Source: Panulirus ornatus
Lineage: Eukaryota; Arthropoda; Malacostraca; Decapoda; Palinuridae
Length of the DNA stretch: 64,000 nucleotides
Assembly: GCF_036320965.1 (NCBI RefSeq)
Contig: NC_092231.1
Coordinates: 28,576,199-28,640,198 of the forward strand
Reading direction: 5' to 3'
Shown: piece after piece, positions 55,962 to 64,000 of the stretch
How positions within the stretch are numbered: the stretch's first letter is position 1
Layout of the letters: the number at the start of each line of letters is the position of its first letter
Notes under the pieces: model-generated
Databases searched by the model: none
The model's input: the letters and a program-made list of their open reading frames with translations, nothing else
Told to the model about the DNA's origin: nothing
Program-made: the position numbers and the translations under genes

Positions 55962-57008
55962 CTTGATCATTACTCTCGCCTCGTCATCCTCATGGTTAAC
56001 GACGGGTCATTATTCTCGCCTCATCATCCTCATGGTTAACGACGGGTCATTACTCTCGCCTCATCATCCTCATGGTTAACGACGGGTCAGGTCATTACTC
56101 TCGCCTCGTCATCCTCATGGTTAACGACGGGTCATTACTCTCGCCTCGTCATCCTCATGGTTAACGACGGGTCATTACTCTCGCCTCGTCATCCTCATGG
56201 TTAATGACGGGTCACTACTCTTGCCTCATCATTCTCATGGTTAACGAAGTGTCATTACTCTTGCCTCATCATCCTCATGGTTAATGACGGGTCATTACTC
56301 TCGCCTCATCATCCTCATGGTTAACGACGGGTCATTACTCTCGCCTCATCATCCTCATGGTTAACGACGGGTCATTACTCTCGCCTCATCATCCTCATGG
56401 TTAACGACGGGTCATTACTCTCGCCTCATCATCCTCATGGTTAACGACGGGTCATTACTCTCGCCTCATCATCCTCATGGTTAACGACGGGTCATTACTC
56501 TCGCCTCATCTTCCTCATGGTTAACGACGGGTCATTACTCTCGCCTCATCATCCTCATGGTTAACGACGGGTCATTACTCTCGCCTCATCATCCTCATGG
56601 TTAACGACGGGTCATTACTCTCGCCTCATCTTCCTCATGGTTAACGACGAGTCATTACTCTCGCCTCATCATCCTCATGGTTAACGACGGGTCATAACTC
56701 TCGCCTCATCATCCTCATGGTTAACGACGGGTCATTACTCTCGCCTCATCTTCCTCATGGTTAACGACGGGTCATTACTCTCGCCTCATCATCCTCATGG
56801 TTAACGACGGGTCATTACTCTCGCCTCATCTTCCTCATGGTTAACGACGGGTCATTACTCTCGCCTCATCATCCTCATGGTTAACGACGGGTCATTACTC
56901 TCGCCTCATCATCCTCATGGTTAACGACGGGTCATTACTCTCGCCTCATCTTCCTCATGGTTAACGACGGGTCATTACTCTCGCCTCATCATCCTCATGG
57001 TTAACGAC
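55962..57008. repeat. 40-bp minisatellite, about 26 copies
   Basis: The unit contains CATTACTCTCGCCTCATCAT and CCTCATGGTTAACGACGGGT. It is in exact 40-bp register, with one copy near 56,088 carrying an extra CAGGT. Variants ATCAT/TTCCT alternate in the right half. Confidence 0.97.
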
Positions 57009-57084
57009 GATAACGTTTCTTCGTCCTCGCCTCGTCTCTCATGCAACGATGAACACACACACAAGCACACGACAACCTGTGTCT

Positions 57085-57750
57085 GACACACCAGGTGTTC
57101 CTGGTGCGGTATAGCCGCTCTCCCTGACACACCAGGTGTTCCTGGTGCGGTATAGCCGCTCTCCCTGACACACCAGGTGTTCCTGGTGCGGTATAGCCGC
57201 TCTCCCTGACACACCAGGTGTTCCTGGTGCGGTATAGCCGCTCGTCCTGACACACCAGGTGTTCCTGGTGCGGTATAGCCGCTCGTCCTGACACACCAGG
57301 TGTTCCTGGTGCGGTCTAATCGCTCGTGCTGACACACCAGGTGTTCCTGGCGCGGTATAATCGCTCGTCCTGACACACCAGGTGTTCCTGCTGCGGTATA
57401 GCCGCTCGTCCTGACACACCAGGTGTTCCTGGTGCGGTATAGCCGCTCGTCCTGACACACCAGGTGTTCCTGGTGCGGTCTAAGCCGCTCGTGCCTGACA
57501 CACCAGGTGTTCCTGGTGCGGTATAGCCGCTCGTCCTGACACACCAGGTGTTCCTGGTGCGGTATAGCCGCTCTCCCTGACACACCAGGTGTTCCTTGTG
57601 CGGTATAGCCGCTCGTCCTGACACACCAGGTGTTCCTGGTGCGGTATAGCCGCTCGTCCTGACACACCAGGTGTTCCTGGCGCGGTCTAATCGCTCGTGC
57701 TGACACACCAGGTGTTCCTGGTGCGGTATAGCCGATCGTGCTGACACACC
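57085..57750. repeat. 41-bp minisatellite with hairpin core, about 16 copies
   Basis: The unit contains CTGACACACCAGGTGTTCCT and GGTGCGGTATAGCCGCTC. Spacing is 41 bp (57,124 to 57,165). CACCAGG-TGTT-CCTGGTG inside each unit is a perfect 7-bp inverted repeat. A 283-codon minus-strand open frame through it is an artefact of stop-free units. Confidence 0.96.
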
Positions 57751-57769
57751 ATCTCTCCACACCTGCTGA

Positions 57770-59595
57770 CCACAGAGGTCTGGCTGACGTCCACCAGGGG
57801 GGGCCCTGTAACCCTGACCTGCTCAAAGTTGAAGCCAGTCGGTTACATGAGACGTGGTAGTAACTTACTCAGTCTCGATAAACCACCAGGCTATTGTGCT
57901 GTCACTCCTTCCTGCCCGTGGCTTGTGCACCTGAGTGTCCACGGTGGGTGTGGTGGGTCAACAGGAGTCGCTCTCTGACCTCAGGCCACGCCAGTCACCC
58001 CTGTGACCCCCAGTCTTGCTCTGACCGTGGTGTCGGTGTGACCTTGACCCACGTAGGATATAACACAGACTCATACACGGATGAGGTTATTACGAAAGAC
58101 TAATGATGGTATAATACCCAGCACTTGATAATGATTTAAACTGCCAGGGGTGGAGACACCATGAGCGGGGTTGGTGGAGGAGGGTGAGGGTGGAGAGAAG
58201 GAAAACGCAGTGTTAGAGTAGAGGACAGTGAAGCATGGTGTGTGGGGCCCCGTTGATAATCCTAGCATGAAGCAGCGGAATGAAGACACTGTCTTAACAT
58301 GAAGACAACATCAGTGACGAGGTTATACAGTGACCTTCCTGCTGGATGTCTTATCTGAACATGACTTCACTGGTGTCTTCGCTACCCTCTACACCACCAC
58401 TGTGGTCTGCACTGTGGCTTAATTGTTCACAACATTCATCCTCACAAACCTTCTACAGGCTGGTCCTCTTCAAGACTCACTGTAACATGTAGTCATCATA
58501 TGTATATAAAAGGATACGGATTCAATATACAATCCATATAACAGTGTGGTGGGAGTGTCGTGTGAATGTGGCTTGTGTGGTGTGAGCGTGGCGCGAGTGT
58601 GGGGTGAGTGTCGTGTGAGTGTGGTGTGTGTGGCGTGAGTGTGGCTTGAGCGTGGTGTGAGTGTGGCTTGAGCGTAGCGTGAGTGTAGCAGGAGTGTGGT
58701 TATGTGGTAGTGGTGGCGGTGGTCAGTACGGGATGGGCCACATATTAACCCAGCGTCGTCATGTGTGACTCATACAGATATCAAGTTTGGTGATAAGATT
58801 ACAAGGAACTCTTTATATAACTTAGTCTTGATGATGAACTTTGCAATACCTAACCAGCGCCATCACCCCGCAACCTACTTACAATATAAATGATTGATGG
58901 GAAAATGACACCATGTCCATTATCTGGCCAGCCGAGATTTTGTTAATCATACGCATTTGACCAATTTATCCAATCTGCCTTACGCCATACCAGTCTATGA
59001 TCTCTTATTAAATCCCGCTTAGCATTAAACTCACGAAATGAGGTCGTGTAACTCGCGTTTCTTAACACACAGCTGCCGACACCCTCATGCGCAGTGTATG
59101 ATGCAGACAGTCACACAAGGAACACACGTTATGTATCCGTACGAGACAGCGAGACACGATACACTAACTTGTGACCATGTCATCCAGACCAAACCACCAT
59201 CACCACAATACACCGTCTCCATTCCCATGATAAGAGTCAGTTTCTGACCACAACACATGGATGCACCGGTGTGGGGGCTGACCCCCAGCTCTTCTGACAT
59301 CACAACATCTCACGATACACACCGCCACACAACAGCACACATCCTACTGGTGTTACAGGCTGTACACTGTGAGGCATTACATGGAACAGAAGATGTGGGG
59401 GGGGGGGACTAAATGATACGCCTTTCTCATGTTCATTATACTGTACAATGTGTGGCTGCTCCTAGCGTTATGGTCAAGTAACTCTTCAGATGCATCCTTG
59501 ACCTATACTACAAGGATGGTCAGAGCCTGCCCCCTTAAGACACCCCTCCCCCCATAGCAGGTGTGAAGGTCACCCTCGAGATGTTGATATGGACT

Positions 59596-59596
<1 letters not shown>
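57770..59596. other. No recognised gene; GTG-rich stretch
   Basis: Non-repeat DNA except for a degenerate GTGTGAGTGTGG-type stretch at about 58,540-58,720 and a G run at about 59,398-59,407. I see no gene signature. Confidence 0.35.

Positions 59597-59663
<67 letters not shown>
59597..59663. repeat. (TG)n microsatellite
   Basis: An uninterrupted TG tract of about 33 units. Confidence 0.98.
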
Positions 59664-59664
<1 letters not shown>

Positions 59665-60042
59665 TTTTACTTACAGGGAGGGGTAGAGGGGGATTGCAAG
59701 ATCATAAATATCGTCCTAATCTACTAATAACAACATCACCCAGAGCATATATGTCTGGTCCTGCTTCTTCGTGTACTTGCCTCACTAGATCAAGAGTGGT
59801 ATGGTGTCGGTGTCACTACCAGCGCACTCCTTCCCTCACCACACTCCCCTCTTTACCTCGTCACTCTCCCTCACACGCCAGCCCCCGTCGCCTCCCGCGC
59901 CCCCGACCCAACCCAGCTCACTGATGAAAGCTTCGAAGTAGTGAGTCGATGCTCTCAGGGTTCACACCTCACGAAAGGAGAGGATTGACAACGCTGGCTG
60001 TCCCCCGGGGTGGAGGTGGAGGCGGCTGCTCCTCCCTCACGC
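59664..60042. other. No recognised gene
   Basis: Non-repeat DNA, GC-richer at 59,820-60,040. The short open frames show no domain. Confidence 0.35.
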
Positions 60043-60081
60043 TGACGTCAACAACACATATAAACAAAGCGACTGACGTCA
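60043..60081 (+). promoter_or_regulatory. CRE-TATA-CRE cluster
   Basis: TGACGTCA occurs at 60,043-60,050 and again at 60,074-60,081, 31 bp apart, with TATAAA at 60,059-60,064 between them. The upstream side is GC-rich. The second CRE overlaps what looks like the start of a LINE fragment. The layout resembles a core promoter but no transcript is visible. Confidence 0.3.
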
Positions 60082-60690
60082 AGGACCTGGATAACCCACA
60101 GTACTGCCATGATCGGCGTAGCTCCACCTTACGTGATATCATCACTGATAGCAGAATCAAGATGGGACACTACAGCTGATCCGTCGTTATCAATCATATC
60201 AGCATGATATCAGATACATGTGGGACGATACAGGCGCTATCATGAACCAGCTAAATAATGTGGAAGACCTCGCAGCGAACATAAAACAACAGCTGCCCCT
60301 AACTAAACGTATGGTGGGCTGGATCCTGCGGACTTTCAAGACAAGGGAATGAAAACAAATGAGGATTCTATTCAAGGCGCTAATTCCTTCACGAATGGAA
60401 CACTGTTGTGTTCTGACACCTGAAGATATTGCACAATAAGAAAGTGTTCCCAGATTTTTTACAGATCACACCATTGTGCTACAGGAACTAAATTACTAAG
60501 AACGTCTAAAATCTTTCGAGGCTATACTTCTCAGTATGTATACTGACTTCAGACGTATATCATAATATATACCGGGAAAATTCTGGAAGGTATAGCTCTC
60601 CCAACTTCCACTAAAAATAACATCCTACTGGCACAACAGGCATGGAAGACGATAAAAAATACATAGATAGCTGTGTGTATTGTCCGTAGT
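60070..60690 (+). mobile_element. LINE RT C-terminal fragment
   Basis: The plus strand gives 'TDVKDLDN' (about 60,072-60,095) and 'QQLPLTKRMVGWILRTFKT' (about 60,288-60,345). It continues with 'LFKALIPSRMEHCCVLTPED' (about 60,370-60,428), 'FFTDHTIVLQELNY' (about 60,455-60,497) and 'ERLKSFEAILLS' (about 60,500-60,536). This matches the post-RT segment of a CR1-like LINE (the 'GWILRTF' and 'LFKALVxSRLEYC' type). Only a few stops interrupt it, but the 5' parts are missing. Confidence 0.8.
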
Positions 60691-61830
60691 GTATGTCACC
60701 CCTGTGTATACTGCCTGTAGTGCATATCTCCCCTGTGTACAATGTCTACAGTCTATGTCTCCCTTGTGTATACTGTCTATAGCATATGTAACCTCTGTCT
60801 ATACTGTCAAAGGTGTATGCGTCCACTCTGTATACTGCCTGTACTGTATGTATTAATTACCGATGTATACTGTCTCATAAAAGCATATGTCTTCTCGTTA
60901 CACACTATCTATATTGCATGGATAATCCATGTCCACAATCTATGGTATATGTGTCCTCTGTATACTGTCTATAGTGTATGTATATCGTCTACAGTGTACA
61001 TAATCTTTCTCTCTACTGACAAGGGTGAATGGATCATCTCTGTATACTGTCTATATGGTATGTATTCTCGGTGCTGTCGGTCTAGAGCGTATGTCTATTC
61101 TATATATACTGTATATATGTCTTCTCAATATACATAATGTCTATAGAATATACATTCTCCATGTTTACAATATATGAAGTGTACGTATCCTCTCTGTATA
61201 CTGTTCATAGTGTATGTATCCCCTGAAAAGGTGTACGTCTCATCCCAGTTTACTGTCTAACTGTCTACAGTGTATGTATTCTCGGTGTATACTGTCTACA
61301 GTGCATTTATTTCCTATGTACACTCTATAGTGTATGCATGGTCTCTGCTATAATGCATGCATCATCTGTATACTTCCTATTGTGTAACTATTCTCTATGT
61401 ATGCTGTTTATAGTGTAAGTATTTTCTATGTATACTATCCATTAGGCATGTATTCTGTATATATAGAGTCTATAGTGTGTGTATTCTCTCTGTATAATGT
61501 CTATTGAGGATGTATTTTCCACGTATATTGTTTATAGTGTATCATATTTTCCATGTAATGTGTATTTTTTATCCTATGTATACTATATGTATCCTCTCTG
61601 AATACTGTCTATAATATGTATGTATCCTCCCTATACGGTCTGTAGTTTATGTTTCCTCTCTGTAGTGTATGTTTCTTCTCTGTATACTGTTTACAGTACA
61701 TGTATTCACTCTGTATAATGTCTAAAGTATATGTACTCACTCTGTATAATGTCTAAAGTATATGTATTCACTCTGTATGATGTCTAAAGTATATGCATTC
61801 TCTCTGTATACAATTTACATTATATATATT
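60660..61830. repeat. Degenerate about 30-bp array (GTGTATGTATTCTCT)
   Basis: Words GTGTATGTATTCTCTCTGTA and TACTGTCTACA recur with many substitutions and indels at about 28-31-bp spacing. The same unit, better preserved, fills 63,480-64,000. Confidence 0.88.
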
Positions 61831-61834
61831 GTTA

Positions 61835-62470
61835 CGAACACGTGGGTGTGTGCCCACATGTTCGTGTATATGTATGTGTGTGTCTTTGTGTATAGTGTAA
61901 GTGCTATTTCATGTTAGGGCGAGGGCCAAGGCCTTCCCTCCGCTATCGGCTCGGATTTCGCTTCCCTAACCAAACCATTAGGTCTGATGTCTTCTTCATA
62001 CCTTCGAAAGGGAAACCAGATGGCCACGCCGGGCCATCAATCCAGTCCCCCCTCGACACTCGGACCTTCCATCAAAGGCACCAGGTCAAGTTGGGGTCAA
62101 CCTACGGCCCCCCATACAGTGTCGTCGCTGTCAGGACAAGAGAAGGTGGGGCCTCTAGGCAGATGTGGGACGAACTTAACTTCCTTTCAGCCAGTCAGCT
62201 GTCTCACGGATAACACCTTCTCCAATCACCGACGTCCCTGTGGCCCTCCAGCCAAGTAGGAGTGGCACTTGGAACCACCCTCCTCCAATCACCACTGGCC
62301 CTTAGGCCCATAACCAATCAAGGGTGGCATCATAGGGTAACGGGCGGACGCAAGTCTCCTGTCTGTAATAAAAACCTCTGACTCCCTGCTGAGCCTCGAT
62401 TACTTCAGCAGTCCCGAGCCCAGCAAGGTAATGTTTTCCCTGTCTCGAACCCCGTAGCCACCGCTACTCT
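61835..62470. other. LTR-like or promoter-like block
   Basis: The block starts TGTTACGAACACGTGGG, wording seen at the start of some arthropod gypsy-type LTRs. It includes a hairpin (61,835-61,864), three CCAATCA words (about 62,222, 62,287 and 62,322) and AATAAAA (about 62,369-62,375), followed by TGAGCCTCGATTACTTCAGC. The order fits an LTR (enhancer, CCAAT, poly-A signal) or a host promoter. No second LTR, primer-binding site or gag-pol sequence is in the window, so a solo LTR would be the best version of this idea. A 100-codon open frame (61,911-62,213) is unrecognised. Confidence 0.35.
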
Positions 62471-62479
62471 AGTTTGTAA

Positions 62480-63105
62480 GATGTTTACTGTGTCACGTCA
62501 GGTTTAGCTAAGTGTAACGATGATGTTTACTGTGTCACGTCAGGTTTAGCTAAGTGTAACGATGATGTTTACTGTGTCACGTCAGGTTTAGCTAAGTGTA
62601 ACGATGTTGTTTACTGTGTCACGTCAGGTTTAGCTAAGTGTAACGATGATGTTTACTGTGTCACGTCAGGTCTACCTAAGTGTAACGATGATGTTTACTG
62701 TGTCACGTCAGGTTTAGCTAAGTGTAACGATGATGTTTACTGTGTCACGTCAGGTTTAGCTAAGTGTAACGATGATGTTTACTGTGTCACGTCAGGTCTA
62801 CCTAAGTGTAACGATGATGTTTACTGTGTCACGTCAGGTCTACCTAAGTGTAACGATGATGTTTACTGTGTCACGTCAGGTTTAGCTAAGTGTAACGATG
62901 ATGTTTACTGTGTCACGTCAGGTTTAGCTAAGTGTAACGATGATGTTTACTGTGTCACGTCAGGTCTACCTAAGTGTAACGATGATGTTTACTGTGTCAC
63001 GTCAGGTTTAGCTAAGTGTAACGATGATGTTTACTGTGTCACGTCAGGTTTAGCTAAGTGTAACGATGATGTTTACTGTGTCACGTCAGGTCTAAGTGTA
63101 ATGTT
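62480..63105. repeat. 42-bp minisatellite, about 15 copies
   Basis: The unit contains GATGTTTACTGTGTCACGTC and AGGTTTAGCTAAGTGTAACG. Spacing is 42 bp. The main variant is TTTAGC/TCTACC. Confidence 0.97.
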
Positions 63106-63159
63106 ATCGAACAAATTGTCATAGAGGAAAGAGATCTCCTGGTTTGAAATCTTATCTGG

Positions 63160-63254
63160 AATGTTAACTCATGTTCAATGTTAACTCATGTTCAATGTTA
63201 ACTCATGTTCATCGTTAACTCATGTTCAATGTTAAACTCATGTTCAGTGTTAAC
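63160..63254. repeat. 17-bp tandem repeat, about 5 copies
   Basis: The unit is AATGTTAACTCATGTTC, with small changes in later copies. Confidence 0.92.
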
Positions 63255-63479
63255 GTAAATGATTCATGTCTGATTTATGTACCTATCTTTGTACACTTGA
63301 ATTCTTTCATTATACGTAGATTTAATGTAATGCTGGTCTTTAATTCAATCCCATAACTTTCAGACAGTGTTATCCTGAGTTGTGCAATCTGACAAATCTT
63401 ACGTCCTTGCAAAGACAAGGATCAGTATATTATTTGTAACATATGTTACTGGCGACCTTGCTCGAATAAGTATTGAGTT
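63255..63479. other. Short AT-rich spacer
   Basis: AT-rich unique-looking DNA. No motif is recognised. Confidence 0.4.
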
Positions 63480-64000
63480 CGTAACAGTATTCTCTCTAAT
63501 ACTCCCTACAGTGTATGTATTCTCTCTGTATACTGCCTACAGTGTATGTATTCTCTGTGTATACAATCTACATTATATGTATTCTCTCTAATACTCCCTA
63601 CAGCGTATGTATTCTCTCTATACTGCCTACAGTGTATGTATTCTCTCTAATTCTGCCTACTGTGTATGTATTCTCTCTTATACTGCCTACAGTGTATGTA
63701 TTCTCTAATACTGTCTACAGTGTATGTATTCACTCTGTATACTACCTACAGTGTATGTATTCTCTCTGTAAACTGCCTACAGTGTATGTATTCTCTCTAA
63801 TACTGTCTACAGTGTATGTATTCACTCTGTATACTACCTACAGTGTATGTATTCTCTCTGTAAACTGCCTACAGTGTATGTATTCTCTCTGTATACTGCC
63901 TACAGTGTACTTATTTACACTACATTATATACAGTGTATGTATTCTCTCTGTATACTGCCTGCAGTGTACTTATTTACACTATATTGTTTACAGTGTATG
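63480..64000. repeat. About 31-bp array, continues past the window end
   Basis: The unit contains AGTGTATGTATTCTCTCTGT and ATACTGCCTAC, with 28-31-bp spacing. It is the same family as 60,660-61,830, from which it is separated by the LTR-like block and the 42-bp array. Confidence 0.93.

Noticed and set aside
56975..57826. 283-codon minus-strand frame
   Set aside because: It is an artefact of the stop-free 41-bp unit, as several shifted minus frames are also open.

Overview
The window looks like non-coding DNA from an arthropod nuclear genome, most likely a decapod crustacean. Three things point there. Very long dinucleotide tracts (AG, CA, TA) are common. Many decayed APE-type non-LTR retrotransposon (LINE) pieces carry the wording usual in crustacean CR1-like and RTE-like elements. 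Two copies of a dispersed sequence containing GCGAGGTAGCG, which I associate from memory with decapod intergenic DNA, are present. I see no bacterial operon, no rRNA or tRNA gene, and no complete protein-coding gene.

The dominant content is tandem repeats. By my own coordinate tally about 45% of the window is minisatellite or microsatellite: more than 30 arrays with units of 15 to 69 bp, most with unrelated unit sequences. The largest are a 17-bp array (7,975-10,046), a 25-bp array (13,628-15,500), a 19-bp array (15,555-17,513), a 40-bp array (29,398-31,022), a two-variant 26-bp array (35,420-37,912), a 30-bp array (38,310-39,725), a 44-bp array (41,150-42,640), a 45-bp array (42,751-43,740), a 31-bp array (44,264-45,712) and another 40-bp array (55,962-57,008). 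The long open frames in the window (up to 683 codons) lie in these arrays. They are open because the units lack stop codons, often in all frames and on both strands.

Between the arrays lie LINE remnants. CR1-like reverse transcriptase pieces are at 93-1,560 (+), 22,780-23,110 (-), 23,245-25,275 (+), 26,310-26,650 (+), 47,040-47,400 (-) and 60,070-60,690 (+). An endonuclease piece at 6,520-7,110 (+) and an RNase H piece at 10,180-10,780 (+) may be the two ends of one element split by the 17-bp array. RTE-like pieces are at 4,070-5,335 (-), 47,930-48,505 (+) and 48,506-49,020 (-); the last two are convergent halves of one kind of element. Two tRNA-derived SINE-like pieces are at 7,750-7,860 and 23,125-23,238.

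The most informative locus is 23,245-25,275. Four different tandem expansions (30, 50, 27 and 37 bp) sit inside one LINE reading frame, and two or three of the units are recognisably LINE coding sequence. Smaller duplications lie inside the LINE pieces at 10,180 and 47,284. This suggests that dead LINE copies seed new minisatellites here. Several arrays also multiply consensus transcription-factor motifs (AGGTCA half-sites, AP-1, GC-box), so they could act as binding platforms or sponges; this is inference.

The only host coding sequence I can argue for is a possible signal-peptide exon at 17,595-17,675 (+) ending at a splice donor. A weaker exon candidate is at 20,691-20,883 (+).
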